A stretch of 64,000 nt of DNA. It comes from Legionella sp. PATHC032 (GTDB lineage: Bacteria > Pseudomonadota > Gammaproteobacteria > Legionellales > Legionellaceae). Within the stretch, counting starts at the first letter, position 1; every line of letters starts with the position of its first letter. Where the stretch lies: the NCBI RefSeq assembly GCF_026191185.1, contig NZ_JAPHOV010000001.1, forward strand, positions 2,971,001-3,035,000. Direction: 5' to 3'. The notes below the pieces were generated by a model. It saw nothing but the letters and a program-made list of their open reading frames with translations, made no database searches and was not told the origin of the DNA. Made by a program: the position numbers and the translations under genes. Positions 53,985 through 64,000 of this stretch are shown here, piece by piece.

Positions 53985-55195
53985 TTTTCACCTATCCGTG
54001 TAGGTACTGGTCGGTTTTTTTCAAAACGACTATAAACAGGCATCAAGATAAAGTAAGAAAAATAAATAACAGCAGCAATTCGAGCTAAAAACAACCTTAC
54101 TGGTGTAACCGGAGTTGTACCCAAATACCCTAAAAGTAGAAAACTCAACGCAAACAAGGTAATACTTATTCTGGAAAATATTCCTTTATATCTTACAGAA
54201 CGCACCTTACTTTTATCGAGCCAGGGCAAAAAGAAAAGTAATAATATGGCAGCTGCCATACACACTACCCCAATTAGCTTATCAGGAATAGCCCTTAAAA
54301 TGGCATAAAAAGGAGCGAGATACCAAACGGGAGCAATATGGTCTGGGGTCACCATTGGGTTAGCGGGTACAAAATTAGCATGCTCTAAAAAATACCCCCC
54401 CATCTCCGGGGCAAAAAAGACAACCGCAAAAAATAAAATTGAAAAGACTATGATACCTACAAAATCTTTCACAGTATAATAAGGATGAAAGGGTATTCCA
54501 TCCAAAGGCTTTCCATCCTTATCCAGGGTCTTCTTGATATCAATCCCTTCCGGGTTGTTTGAACCTACTTTATGCAAAGCTACAATATGTAAAAACACAA
54601 GGATGAGCATTAAAATGGGTATCCCTATGACATGCAGCGCAAAAAATCGCTGCAACGTCGGATTTGCAACGGAATAATCACCCCTCAACCATACAACAAG
54701 ACCTTTGCCAATGTAAGGTATAGCCCCAAATAAGGAAGTAATCACTTCGGCACCCCAGTAAGACATTTGTCCCCATGGTAATAAATAACCAAAGAATGCT
54801 TCTGCCATTAACAAGAGATATAAAAACATTCCCAATAACCAAACTAACTCCCTTGGTTTCTGATAAGAACCATAAAGCAACCCCCTAAACATATGCAAAT
54901 AGATAACAATAAAAAAAGCAGAAGCTCCTGTGGAATGCATATAACGGAGCAGCCAGCCAAAATTAATGTCCCGCATAATGAATTCAACTGAAGAGAACGC
55001 CTGCTCTGCGTTTGGCGTATAAAACATAGTTAGCCATAAACCAGTAATGATTTGATTAACTAAAACTATCAGTGCTAAAGATCCAAAAAAATAAAGAAAA
55101 TTAAAATTCTTAGGCGCATAATAATTACTGAAATGTGCTTTCCAAGTGCTAACAAGAGGGAAACGTTCATCTAACCAATTGACTAACCCATTCAT
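53981..55195 (-). CDS. petB: Cytochrome b subunit of the bc1 complex
   Basis: A 404-residue integral membrane cytochrome b with eight helices. Conserved quinone-site and haem lines are visible: RYMHSTGASAFFIVIYLHMFRG, WGAEVITSLFGAIPYIG and the PEW-equivalent APVWYLAPFYAILR (here PVWY). Paired histidines in helices B and D bind the two haems. It carries the proton-motive Q cycle. The start is 10 bases after the petA stop and the stop overlaps petC. Confidence 0.96.
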   Translation of the reverse strand: MNGLVNWLDERFPLVSTWKAHFSNYYAPKNFNFLYFFGSLALIVLVNQIITGLWLTMFYTPNAEQAFSSVEFIMRDINFGWLLRYMHSTGASAFFIVIYLHMFRGLLYGSYQKPRELVWLLGMFLYLLLMAEAFFGYLLPWGQMSYWGAEVITSLFGAIPYIGKGLVVWLRGDYSVANPTLQRFFALHVIGIPILMLILVFLHIVALHKVGSNNPEGIDIKKTLDKDGKPLDGIPFHPYYTVKDFVGIIVFSILFFAVVFFAPEMGGYFLEHANFVPANPMVTPDHIAPVWYLAPFYAILRAIPDKLIGVVCMAAAILLLFFLPWLDKSKVRSVRYKGIFSRISITLFALSFLLLGYLGTTPVTPVRLFLARIAAVIYFSYFILMPVYSRFEKNRPVPTRIGEK

Positions 55196-55205
55196 GCCTT
55201 AATCC

Positions 55206-55832
55206 TTATTTTGCATCCTCACCTATCAGAATGGTGTTTTCATCTAAAAAATGATAAGGTGGTACTTCCAAATTGATAGGGGCAGGAACACCCTTAAATA
55301 CTCTGCCTGAAAGATCAAACATTGACCCATGACATGGGCAAAAAAAGCCGCCTGGCCAATCAGGCCCTAACTCACCAAGATTAGGTTTGTATTTGGGGGA
55401 ACAACCCAAATGAGTACAAATACCTATTAAAACCAAAAACTCAGGATTAATGGAGCGATATTTATTTTGCGCATATTCTGGTTGTTGATCCACCAAAGAA
55501 TCCGGATCCCTTAGTTGAGACTCATCTTCTTTTTGTAATTGGTTAAGCATGTCCTTGCTTCGTTTAATTATCCATACTGGTTTACCACGCCATTCAATGA
55601 TAGCTTGCTCACCAGGCTCCATTCTACTGACATCAACTTTAACTGGGGCACCTGCTGCTTGTGCTTTAGAGCTTGGTAACCAGGAAGTAATAAAAGGAGT
55701 TAAGGCGCATGCGGCACCTACTCCACCTAAGACACAGGTAGTATGCAACAAAAAACGACGCCGCTCTTCATCCAATTGTTCGTCTTGATTGTGATTACTT
55801 ACATCCTGATTGAGATCAGTCATTTCGCTCAC
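55206..55832 (-). CDS. petA: Ubiquinol-cytochrome c reductase Rieske iron-sulphur subunit
   Basis: A 208-residue Rieske protein. Cluster ligands are Cys139 and His141 in CTHLGC and Cys165 and His168 in CPCHGS; Cys144 and Cys167 should form the stabilising disulphide. The N-terminus has a twin-arginine-like run ERRRFLLHT before the single membrane helix, consistent with Tat export. First gene of petABC. The rpsI terminator lies upstream at 55954-55982, leaving about 120 bases for its own promoter. Confidence 0.96.
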   Translation of the reverse strand: MSEMTDLNQDVSNHNQDEQLDEERRRFLLHTTCVLGGVGAACALTPFITSWLPSSKAQAAGAPVKVDVSRMEPGEQAIIEWRGKPVWIIKRSKDMLNQLQKEDESQLRDPDSLVDQQPEYAQNKYRSINPEFLVLIGICTHLGCSPKYKPNLGELGPDWPGGFFCPCHGSMFDLSGRVFKGVPAPINLEVPPYHFLDENTILIGEDAK

Positions 55833-55953
55833 TGCTTAATCATCCTGATTATGGTCTATGAACTGGATTCAGTTCGCCTAATTATAACTCCCGTTAGTTA
55901 TAACAAAGAATAACAATTTTTCAAACGGTTGAATAACTTATTTCTTAGAAAAT

Positions 55954-55982
55954 AAAAAAAAGCCCCGTATAAAACGAGGCTT
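55954..55982 (-). terminator. Rho-independent terminator after rplM-rpsI
   Basis: On the minus strand the stem AAGCCTCG / CGGGGCTT (55975-55982 and 55960-55967) with a seven-base loop is followed by a run of seven or more T. It starts 18 bases after the rpsI stop. Confidence 0.9.
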
Positions 55983-55999
55983 GGGAAAAAATAATAGAA

Positions 56000-56431
56000 T
56001 TAGCGCTTGGAGTACTGAGTAGCTCGGCGTGCTTTGTGCAGACCCACTTTCTTTCGTTCTACACGTCTTGAGTCGCGAGTTAATAAACCACGCGCTCTCA
56101 GCTTGCGACGGAACGAATCAGGACTTGACTCAGCTCCTTCGGCTAAACCGTCTTCATCATAAGCAACCAATGCTCTTGCTATTCCCAAACGAACAGCTCC
56201 CGCTTGGCCAGATATGCCACCACCAGTTACAGTAATGTATACATCAAACTTATTAAGAAGATCAACTGTTTCCAAAGGTTGCATTACAATCATGCATGAT
56301 GTTTCTCGACAGAAATATTCCTGCAAAGTTCTGTCATTTACTTTAATATCACCTTTTCCAGGACGTAAAAACACACGTGCAATTGAACTTTTTCTACGGC
56401 CGGTGCCATAATATTGCTTCATTTCAGCCAT
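56000..56431 (-). CDS. rpsI: 30S ribosomal protein S9
   Basis: A 143-residue S9 protein: [19 protein letters not shown] at the start, [19 protein letters not shown] in the middle and the conserved end [17 protein letters not shown], whose C-terminal SKR reaches the ribosomal P site. It lies five bases after rplM, its universal partner. A start at Met4 would give the more usual [10 protein letters not shown] beginning, but either is possible. Confidence 0.97.
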   Translation of the reverse strand: MAEMKQYYGTGRRKSSIARVFLRPGKGDIKVNDRTLQEYFCRETSCMIVMQPLETVDLLNKFDVYITVTGGGISGQAGAVRLGIARALVAYDEDGLAEGAESSPDSFRRKLRARGLLTRDSRRVERKKVGLHKARRATQYSKR

Positions 56432-56436
56432 TATAC

Positions 56437-56871
56437 TTATTCCTCAATCTCAAGTTGCTTCGGTTGCTGCGCAGTATGTGGATGTTCGCTGCCAGCATAT
56501 ACTTTCAACTTGCGATACATCTCTCTACCTAACGGGTTTTTGGGCAACATGCCTTTTACAGCAAGCTCAATAATTTTTGTTGGATTTTTATCCTGTAATT
56601 TTTCAAAGGATGTCGATTTGATCCCTCCAGGAAACCCTGTATGATGATGATACATTTTGTTTTTAAACTTGCGACCAGTCACAATAACCTTTTCTGCATT
56701 AGTGACTATAATGTAATCGCCGGTATCAACATGGGGGGTATACTCAGCTTTATGCTTGCCACGTAAACGACGAGCAATCTCTGTGGCTAAGCGACCCAAA
56801 ACTTTTTCACTGGCATCGACAACAAACCAGTCACGCTTGACTTCATTGCCTTTTGCACTAAATGTCTTCAT
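56437..56871 (-). CDS. rplM: 50S ribosomal protein L13
   Basis: A 144-residue L13: [19 protein letters not shown] and [21 protein letters not shown] at the N-terminus, [24 protein letters not shown] near the end. The start at 56871 gives the family N-terminus and has GGAG eight bases upstream; an ATG-like codon 24 bases earlier would add residues not found in L13. First gene of rplM-rpsI with a candidate promoter at 56924-56952. Confidence 0.97.
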   Translation of the reverse strand: MKTFSAKGNEVKRDWFVVDASEKVLGRLATEIARRLRGKHKAEYTPHVDTGDYIIVTNAEKVIVTGRKFKNKMYHHHTGFPGGIKSTSFEKLQDKNPTKIIELAVKGMLPKNPLGREMYRKLKVYAGSEHPHTAQQPKQLEIEE

Positions 56872-57210
56872 TAAATAAACTCCGAACCGCCTCAATTGGT
56901 AATCTTTCTATCATGGACGGGCGATTTTAACCAAAACAGAAACAACCTACAAGTAAAATGGATAAAAAAATATATACAATTAATCAAATCTCAATAAAAA
57001 CATCAGATTAATGACTAAATGTGAAGTATTTTTCATCTTATTGACGTAAGCTCATACTGAATCAACAGAAAACCCTGATACGCATTTTCATCTCTTTCTG
57101 TCATTAAGAGAGACTGGGCCTGACTAATCGCTCAGCATTAACCAACGTTTCATTTTATCAAAAGCCTTTTTGTGCCGGGAAAGCACAAAAAAGTTTATTT
57201 CCCAAAATAA
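56872..57210. other. Intergenic region upstream of rplM
   Basis: This gap of 339 bases lies between the ferredoxin gene stop and rplM. It contains a hairpin at 57166-57193 (arms ctttttgtgc and gcacaaaaaag) that may end the pheST-ihfA transcript, although the T run is inside the stem, and a promoter-like pair before rplM. No RNA gene was recognised in it. Confidence 0.5.
56924..56952 (-). promoter_or_regulatory. Candidate sigma70 promoter of rplM-rpsI
   Basis: On the minus strand TTGTAG (56952-56947) and TAAAAT (56929-56924) are exactly 17 bases apart, 53 bases before the rplM ATG. Good spacing and plausible hexamers in front of a ribosomal operon. Confidence 0.5.
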
Positions 57211-57528
57211 TTATTTGTCTAGCAGAAGTGGCTCTACTATCTCACCATCAATTAAGTGATTTTTGATGATTTGTTCAATATCTTCAAAGGAAGAATAAGT
57301 ATACCAAACTCCTTCTGGATAAATAACGATGCAAGGACCAGAGCTACATCGTCCAAGACATCCTGATTTGCTGACCCGGATTTTTCCAGGGCCATGCAAA
57401 TCAAATTCTAACAACTTTGACTTCATGAAATCAAAAAATTCTTCTCCGCCAGAGTTAGCACAACACTGCTTACCCGGCGCTTTCTGATTCGTACATATGA
57501 ATACATGCTTGGTGTAATGCGATAACAA
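57211..57528 (-). CDS. Thioredoxin-like [2Fe-2S] ferredoxin
   Basis: A 105-residue protein with the four-cysteine pattern of the thioredoxin-like 2Fe-2S family (Cys12, Cys22 or 23, Cys57 and Cys61, the last two in SGCLGRCSSGPC). The same domain occurs in the NuoE subunit and in small cytosolic electron carriers. It lies one base after ihfA on the same strand and is probably co-transcribed. Redox partner not evident. Confidence 0.85.
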   Translation of the reverse strand: MLSHYTKHVFICTNQKAPGKQCCANSGGEEFFDFMKSKLLEFDLHGPGKIRVSKSGCLGRCSSGPCIVIYPEGVWYTYSSFEDIEQIIKNHLIDGEIVEPLLLDK

Positions 57529-57529
57529 A

Positions 57530-57823
57530 CTACTTTCCTATTTTTTCAATTTTTGTTTTTAATTTCAAACCCGGTTTAAAAGTAACAACTCTTCTGGCTT
57601 CCACAGGAATTTCTTCACCTGTCTTTGGATTGCGACCAGGTCTTTGTGGTTTATCTCTTAAAGTAAAATTACCAAAACCGGATAATTTCACATGCTGACC
57701 ATTTTCAAGAGCATGACGTAATTCTTCAAAAAAATTTTCAACCATTTCTTTAGCAACTGGTTTATTTAATTTTAATTCGTCACACAACGTTTCTGCCATT
57801 ATTGCTTTGCTTAGTGCGTTCAC
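57530..57823 (-). CDS. ihfA: Integration host factor subunit alpha
   Basis: A 97-residue HU/IHF family DNA-bending protein: [14 protein letters not shown], then [27 protein letters not shown] and [12 protein letters not shown], the arm that inserts proline into DNA. An ATG at 57829 overlaps the pheT stop (ATGA) but is only two bases from the AGGGA site; GTG at 57823 is six bases from it and gives the family N-terminus, so I choose GTG. IHF regulates stationary-phase and transmission traits in Legionella. pheST-ihfA order is standard. Confidence 0.94.
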   Translation of the reverse strand: MNALSKAIMAETLCDELKLNKPVAKEMVENFFEELRHALENGQHVKLSGFGNFTLRDKPQRPGRNPKTGEEIPVEARRVVTFKPGLKLKTKIEKIGK

Positions 57824-57825
57824 GA

Positions 57826-60207
57826 TCATTCCCTCAAAAGGATTGAAAATTCATTTTCCAGTTTCTTGATTATAGCACTAATTACTAAATTGATCTCGGC
57901 ATCAACTAATGTTCGAGTATCATCCTGAAGTGTCATAGCCACAGCAATACTTTTTTTATCTTCTGGGATACCTTTACCCATGTACACGTCAAATACGTCA
58001 AATGATTTTAACCAATCCTCTTTTACTGTATTTCTAATAACGCGCTCAATCTGCATGGCACTTATCTGTCTATCAACCACGAAAGATAAATCTCTCCGTA
58101 TTTGTGGATATTTGGAAATAGGCTTGTACAGAGGGATAATCGGATTGATTAATGATTCAAGATTCAATTCAAATAAAACCACATCCTGGTCAAGATCAAA
58201 GGCATCCGACAAGCGAGGATGTAACACACCTATCCAGCCCGAATGTTTGCCATTAATCACAATCTGGGCTGACTGGCCGGGGTGAAGCGCATGATGAGAT
58301 GATTGAATAAATTCAACATCATCCAGCCTCAATGAAGCAAACAAAGATTGTAAATCCCCTTTTAAATCATAAAAATCAAATAAACGGGTAGACTCACTCC
58401 AGTTCAAATTACCCTGCTCCCCCATTAACAAGCCCGCAATGCATGAACGTTCTTTTAGTTGCCCTCCGTCCAGATCAAAAACCACGCCTATTTCAAAAAA
58501 TTTCACTGCAGTTTGTTGTCTGTGGCTATTATAAATCATGGATGCAATTAAGCCTGGCCACATTCCCGCGCGCATTTGCGATAATTCAGAGGAAATTGGA
58601 TTAAGCAATTCCATAAATTCCTTTTGTGGGTAAAGCGCTTCCTGCAGCTCAGGATCGACAAAACTATAACTGATGGTTTCATGATAACCCTTGGCACTAA
58701 ACCACGATGAAACTTGTGTCGCAATTTTTTCCTTGGCACTGATTAAACCGGCTTGTACTGATGTTTGCATTGGCTGAGCCTGTAACTTGTCATAGCCATA
58801 TAACCGAATAATTTCTTCAACCAAATCAGCATCTTGTTGTAAATCTACTCGATGAGAAGGAATGGTGACCTCAAAAAAATGATTTGTTTCTTTGGTGATG
58901 ACAACACCTAAGCCTTCCAGTAAATTTTTCATTTCATTCACAGGGATGGACAACCCCGTTAACTTTTTCACTTTTGTCGTATCAAATAAAAAGGAAACGG
59001 TGCCTGGTAAAAACTTTTTGTCAAAAGATTCTATCACTGGCCCAGGTTCACCTCCTGAAATTGATAAAATCAATTCCGTCGCTCTTTCGAGCGCTTTCGA
59101 TTGCAAACAAGGGTCTACTCCCCGTTCGAATCGTTGCGATGAATCACTGAATAAACCATATTTTCGGGCAACCCCGGCAATTGTCACCGGATTAAAATAG
59201 GCGCTTTCCAGAAAAACATGTTGTGTATGCTCTTGAACTGCGCTACTAGCTCCTCCCATTATTCCAGCCATAGCCAGAGGCTTTTCTTTATCAGCAATCA
59301 CCAATACTGTGTCATTTAAGACAACTTCTTGCCCATCCAATAATTCTAATTGCTCGCCTGAAGTACTATAACGTACATTAACTTCACCGTTAATTTTTGA
59401 TAAATCAAAAGCATGCATGGGTTGTCCAAGCTCGAGCATGACATAATTCATCACATCCACTACAGGGTGCAACGTTCTAATGCCGCCTCGACGTAAGCGC
59501 TCGGCCATCCATAATGGCGTTTTTGCTTCAAGATTTAAATTACGAATAATTCGACCGCAATACCGGGGACATGCCTCGGAATGGATTAAATTTACTCGAA
59601 GACCATCATCAATCGCTGGAGGCACTGTGGTTATTGGCTGTTCAATTAAAGGCAATTTATTGAGAACAGCTACTTCCCGAGCGACTCCTAAAATACTAAA
59701 GCAATCCGCACGATTAGGAGTCAAATCGATATCAAAAACATGATCATCAAGAGCAAGGTACTCACGCAAATCCATCCCAATAGGTGCATCATCACTCAAC
59801 TCCATTATCCCCTCGGAATGTTCTGCTAATCCCAGTTCTGTTGCAGAACACAACATGCCCTGAGATAATTCCCCGCGCAATTTGGATTCCTTGATTTGCA
59901 AACCGCCAGGCAAGTGTGCTCCAATCATGGCTAGGGCAACCTTCAAACCAGGTCTCACATTAGCTGCACCACAAACAATTTTCAACGGTTTGTCTCTATT
60001 GATATTCACTTCACATAAAGTTAATTTATCAGCATCAGGATGAGGCTTGGTATTTAGGACTTCAGCAATAATAACATGGGTGAATTGGCCAGCCACAGGA
60101 TTCACTGCATCGACTTCTAAGCCAGCCATGGTCAATTGCTCAGCCAGCTCTTGTTCAGTTAATGAGAAGTTAACCCACTCACGTAACCATAACTTACTTA
60201 CTTTCAT
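57826..60207 (-). CDS. pheT: Phenylalanine--tRNA ligase beta subunit
   Basis: A 793-residue subunit of the alpha2-beta2 synthetase. In order: N-terminal tRNA-binding OB domain ([28 protein letters not shown]), B3/B4 editing domain, B5 domain ([20 protein letters not shown]), catalytic-like domain and C-terminal anticodon-binding domain ([19 protein letters not shown]). Length is normal. Unusually, 166 bases separate it from pheS. Shares ATGA with an upstream ATG of ihfA. Confidence 0.97.
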   Translation of the reverse strand: MKVSKLWLREWVNFSLTEQELAEQLTMAGLEVDAVNPVAGQFTHVIIAEVLNTKPHPDADKLTLCEVNINRDKPLKIVCGAANVRPGLKVALAMIGAHLPGGLQIKESKLRGELSQGMLCSATELGLAEHSEGIMELSDDAPIGMDLREYLALDDHVFDIDLTPNRADCFSILGVAREVAVLNKLPLIEQPITTVPPAIDDGLRVNLIHSEACPRYCGRIIRNLNLEAKTPLWMAERLRRGGIRTLHPVVDVMNYVMLELGQPMHAFDLSKINGEVNVRYSTSGEQLELLDGQEVVLNDTVLVIADKEKPLAMAGIMGGASSAVQEHTQHVFLESAYFNPVTIAGVARKYGLFSDSSQRFERGVDPCLQSKALERATELILSISGGEPGPVIESFDKKFLPGTVSFLFDTTKVKKLTGLSIPVNEMKNLLEGLGVVITKETNHFFEVTIPSHRVDLQQDADLVEEIIRLYGYDKLQAQPMQTSVQAGLISAKEKIATQVSSWFSAKGYHETISYSFVDPELQEALYPQKEFMELLNPISSELSQMRAGMWPGLIASMIYNSHRQQTAVKFFEIGVVFDLDGGQLKERSCIAGLLMGEQGNLNWSESTRLFDFYDLKGDLQSLFASLRLDDVEFIQSSHHALHPGQSAQIVINGKHSGWIGVLHPRLSDAFDLDQDVVLFELNLESLINPIIPLYKPISKYPQIRRDLSFVVDRQISAMQIERVIRNTVKEDWLKSFDVFDVYMGKGIPEDKKSIAVAMTLQDDTRTLVDAEINLVISAIIKKLENEFSILLRE

Positions 60208-60373
60208 TTAAAGTCCTCATCTCTGTAACTGTTCATTTGACTCAAGATTTCCAGTATTTACGGAAATTATCCCGGATTACAATTTGGTCTGATCTGTATT
60301 ATCTATGTGCTAGATGTAAGACAATCAAAAGAAACATAAAAATAAAATCCAGGATACATTCTTTTTATAATGG

Positions 60374-61441
<1,068 letters not shown>

Positions 61442-61525
61442 TTACAAGCCGGCTTTTATTTAAGATTGCTTTTCCGAATTGAGATTTATAGACGGGAGGC
61501 AATAACAAATAAAGCAGGCTGAAAA

Positions 61526-61885
61526 TTAACCAGCTAGAGCTGCTTTGGCTTGTTCTGCAATAGCAGCAAAAGCAACTTTATCATGAACCGCCATATCAGC
61601 CAGGATTTTTCTATCCAGCTCAATGGAAGCTTTTTTCAAACCATCAATCAAGCGGCTGTAGGATAAACCACATTCGCGAGCTTGAGCATTGATACGAGTA
61701 ATCCATAAAGCACGGAATTGTCGCTTTTTCTGCCGTCTATCTCGGTATGCGTATTGACCGGCTTTAATTACAGCCTGTTTGGCAACTCGATAGGTACGGC
61801 TACGGGCTCCATAATAACCTTTGGCTTGGTCTAAAATTTTCTTGTGACGCGCTTTTGCTGTCACACCACGTTTTACTCTTGGCAT
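61526..61885 (-). CDS. rplT: 50S ribosomal protein L20
   Basis: A 119-residue L20: [29 protein letters not shown] at the start and the globular end with [19 protein letters not shown]. It binds 23S rRNA early in assembly and, in E. coli, represses its own operon at the rpmI leader. It lies 15 bases after rpmI. Confidence 0.98.
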   Translation of the reverse strand: MPRVKRGVTAKARHKKILDQAKGYYGARSRTYRVAKQAVIKAGQYAYRDRRQKKRQFRALWITRINAQARECGLSYSRLIDGLKKASIELDRKILADMAVHDKVAFAAIAEQAKAALAG

Positions 61886-61900
61886 TGTTCAATCTCCCCG

Positions 61901-62101
61901 TTAACTACCGTGCAACATACGTTCAGCCAAACGCGCATCGCATGGCTTCAAAGTACCTGCTTCTACACGCAAATGACGCTTTTGCTTAGTAGATTTTTTA
62001 GTGAGGATATGATTTCTATAAGCGCCGCGACGTTTAATCGCTCCACTCGCTGTCTTTCGGAAGCGCTTAGCTGCTCCACGATGTGACTTTAACTTCGGCA
62101 T
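61901..62101 (-). CDS. rpmI: 50S ribosomal protein L35
   Basis: A 66-residue basic protein with [18 protein letters not shown] and [22 protein letters not shown], the L35 pattern. It lies between infC (20 bases) and rplT (15 bases) in the universal order. Confidence 0.98.
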
Positions 62102-62121
62102 AACAATATACTCCGCATTCG

Positions 62122-62658
62122 TTACTTGGTTTTTTTGGGTGATAATACCATCAGTAATTGTCTTCCTTCACGTTTTGCATGCTGCTCCACTATGGCTACA
62201 TCAGCCGTGTCGGCTTGCAAACGTTCCAAAATCTTCATACCGAGTTCTTGATGAGCCATTTCACGACCACGAAAACGCAATGTGATTTTGACCTTATCAC
62301 CATGATTGAGGAAACGGATCAGGTTGCGTAGCTTGACCTGATAATCTCCATCTTCCGTCGTAGGACGGAATTTTAATTCTTTGACCTGAATTTGTTTTTG
62401 CTTCTTTCTTGCTTCAGCTTGCTTTTTACTCAGTTCAAAGAGAAACTTACCATAATCCATAATACGGCAAACAGGAGGTTTGGCTGTTGGAGATATTTCT
62501 ACCAAATCCAAGCCGCTTTCTTCTGCTGCCCTTAGCGCTTCTCGCGTTGACACAATTCCTGCCTGGTTACCATCGACATCAATTAAGCGTACCTCAGGTA
62601 CAGTGATCTGTTCATTAATTCGTGCGCGATCATTTTCACGCTTAGTTGGTGCACTAAT
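62122..62658 (-). CDS. infC: Translation initiation factor IF-3
   Basis: A 178-residue IF-3. The frame is open upstream of the first ATG-type codon to an ATT at 62658 preceded by GGAGG; reading from there gives [16 protein letters not shown] and [15 protein letters not shown], the family N-terminal domain. The AUU-type start is the known device by which IF-3, which rejects non-standard starts, limits its own synthesis. The C-terminal domain has [19 protein letters not shown]. It follows the thrS stop by 24 bases. Confidence 0.97.
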
Positions 62659-62682
62659 GGTTTAATCCTCCAGTTCGTTTAT

Positions 62683-64000
62683 TTATATTGATCCTTTACG
62701 GATAATTTCTTGCGTTAAGGTATCACAAATTGTATCTATTGTCATCACACCCAGGTCAACGCCATCTCGAGTGCGAACAGCTACCTGACAATTTTCAACT
62801 TCTTTATCGCCCACAACCAATAAATAAGGAATTTTTTGTAAAGTATGCTCGCGAATTTTAAATCCAATCTTTTCATTTCTCAAGTCAAAATTGGCGCGGA
62901 TCCCTCTTTTTTGCAAAATTTTACTCACTTTTTCGGCATATTCATTCTGCTTCTCACTAATAGTAAGCACAACTGCTTGCACGGGGGATAACCATAATGG
63001 CAATTTACCCGCATAATGCTCGATTAATATCCCCATAAAGCGTTCGAGAGAACCCAAAATGGCTCTATGCAACATGACCGGTGTTTGCTTGCTTCCATCT
63101 TCAGCAACATAACTTGCCTCAAGGCGTGCAGGCATAGAGAAATCCACTTGAATCGTTCCGCACTGCCAAATTCTACCTAAACAATCAGAGAGAGAGCATT
63201 CAATTTTAGGTCCATAAAATGCTCCTTCTCCAGGCGCATCCACCCACTCAATATTTCTTCCCTGCATAGCTAGTTTAAGGGCGGTTTCCGCCTTATCCCA
63301 AACGTCATCTGAACCGACTCGTTTTTCAGGGCGCAAAGCCAATCGGTATTTTATTTCAGTAAACCCAAAGTCCTTATATACGGATTGCACTAACTCCAGC
63401 ATCATAGCCACTTCAGATTGAATCTGATCCTCAGTGCAAAAAATATGAGCATCATCCTGCACCATATTGCGTACTCGCATTAACCCATGTAGTGCCCCTG
63501 ATGGCTCACAGCGATGACAATTTCCAAATTCAGATAGCCTGAGAGGAAGATCTCTGTAACTTTTCAAACCATGATTATAAACTTGAACGTGGCAGGGACA
63601 ACTCATAGGCTTTACTGCATAATGCCGATTCTCTGTTTCAGTAACAAACATTTCATCCCTAAAGTTCGCCCAGTGACCGGACTTCTCCCATAAAGCCCTA
63701 TCTACTAATTGCGGCGTCCTAATTTCCTGATAGCCAAAATCGACCAGGCGATTTCGCATGTAATGCTCCAGCTCTTGATAAATAGTCCATCCTTTGGGAT
63801 GCCAAAAAACCATCCCCGGAGCAATATCCTGAAAATGAAACAAATCCAATGCTTTACCTAACTTACGATGGTCACGCTTTTCTGCCTCTTCCAAACGAAA
63901 CAAATATTCTTCCAGGGATTTCTTATCAGTCCAGGCAGTACCGTAAATTCGCTGCAACATTTCGTTATTTGAGTCACCCCGCCAATAAGCACCAGCTACT
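62683..64000 (-). CDS. thrS: Threonine--tRNA ligase, 3' part (start lies beyond the window)
   Basis: The visible 439 or so codons cover the class II catalytic core and anticodon-binding domain; the frame stays open to the window edge ([21 protein letters not shown]). Motif 2 lines are [26 protein letters not shown] and [15 protein letters not shown], with the zinc cysteine in MSCPCH; motif 3 is [17 protein letters not shown]. The TGS and editing domains lie outside. First gene of thrS-infC-rpmI-rplT. Confidence 0.97.
   Translation of the reverse strand, partial: VAGAYWRGDSNNEMLQRIYGTAWTDKKSLEEYLFRLEEAEKRDHRKLGKALDLFHFQDIAPGMVFWHPKGWTIYQELEHYMRNRLVDFGYQEIRTPQLVDRALWEKSGHWANFRDEMFVTETENRHYAVKPMSCPCHVQVYNHGLKSYRDLPLRLSEFGNCHRCEPSGALHGLMRVRNMVQDDAHIFCTEDQIQSEVAMMLELVQSVYKDFGFTEIKYRLALRPEKRVGSDDVWDKAETALKLAMQGRNIEWVDAPGEGAFYGPKIECSLSDCLGRIWQCGTIQVDFSMPARLEASYVAEDGSKQTPVMLHRAILGSLERFMGILIEHYAGKLPLWLSPVQAVVLTISEKQNEYAEKVSKILQKRGIRANFDLRNEKIGFKIREHTLQKIPYLLVVGDKEVENCQVAVRTRDGVDLGVMTIDTICDTLTQEIIRKGSI

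Noticed and set aside
56872..57210. Small RNA gene in the gap upstream of rplM
   Set aside because: Only a hairpin and a promoter for rplM are visible; nothing matches a known RNA family.

Overview
The window is a chromosomal segment of a Legionella, almost certainly L. pneumophila. It carries two blocks of the Dot/Icm type IVB secretion genes (dotDCB; dotA-icmV and icmWX with lphB) in an AT-rich gammaproteobacterial background. It also holds the eukaryotic-like gene legD1 a few genes beyond icmX. Species assignment is inference from gene content and order.

Layout. 1-3.4 kb: end of ispB, then the ferrous-iron operon feoA-feoB-feoC behind a good Fur-box match. 3.4-7.5 kb: zapE and a hydrolase, then panB-panC-ATPase on the other strand; panB is preceded by an uncatalogued 24-codon leader ORF coupled to it by an ATGA overlap. 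7.5-11.2 kb: a biotin-carboxylase-type gene broken by three single-base homopolymer contractions, a dienelactone hydrolase, an alpha/beta hydrolase and two kinds of palindromic repeat. 11.2-18.2 kb: rpoH, ftsX, ftsE, ftsY on one strand, and an M16 peptidase pair plus rsmD on the other. 18.3-20.8 kb: dotD-dotC-dotB.

20.9-31.5 kb separates the two Dot/Icm blocks. After an UshA-type nucleotidase comes a set of metabolic genes without an obvious textbook pathway: SAM methyltransferase, D-2-hydroxyacid dehydrogenase, an ATP-grasp ligase resembling the cyanophycin-synthetase ATP-grasp domain, a DRE-TIM aldolase, an alpha/beta hydrolase, a fused isopropylmalate-dehydrogenase/RraA protein, a DUF6282-type metal hydrolase and a second dienelactone hydrolase. 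The last four genes before the hydrolase form a tight operon. This is my best candidate for an undescribed system.

31.5-44.5 kb: dotA-icmV and icmW-icmX diverge from one short palindromic promoter region. They are followed by lphB (a GT-C-type membrane glycosyltransferase), a P1B-type ATPase with non-canonical catalytic motifs, a small two-helix membrane protein, and legD1 overlapping a methyltransferase gene. Three copies of a roughly 120-bp palindromic element lie in the window; the third fills the gap upstream of legD1 and supplies the stop codon of the neighbouring glycosyltransferase.

44.5-64 kb is mostly housekeeping on the minus strand: GT9 heptosyltransferase, zf-CHCC protein, miaA, mutL, amidase, tsaE, nnr, sspB, sspA, the cytochrome bc1 genes petABC, rpsI-rplM, and the thrS-infC-rpmI-rplT-pheS-pheT-ihfA-ferredoxin series. 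infC starts at ATT, and a hairpin terminator sits only 16 bases before the pheS start. No tRNA, rRNA, CRISPR array, insertion sequence or prophage was recognised.
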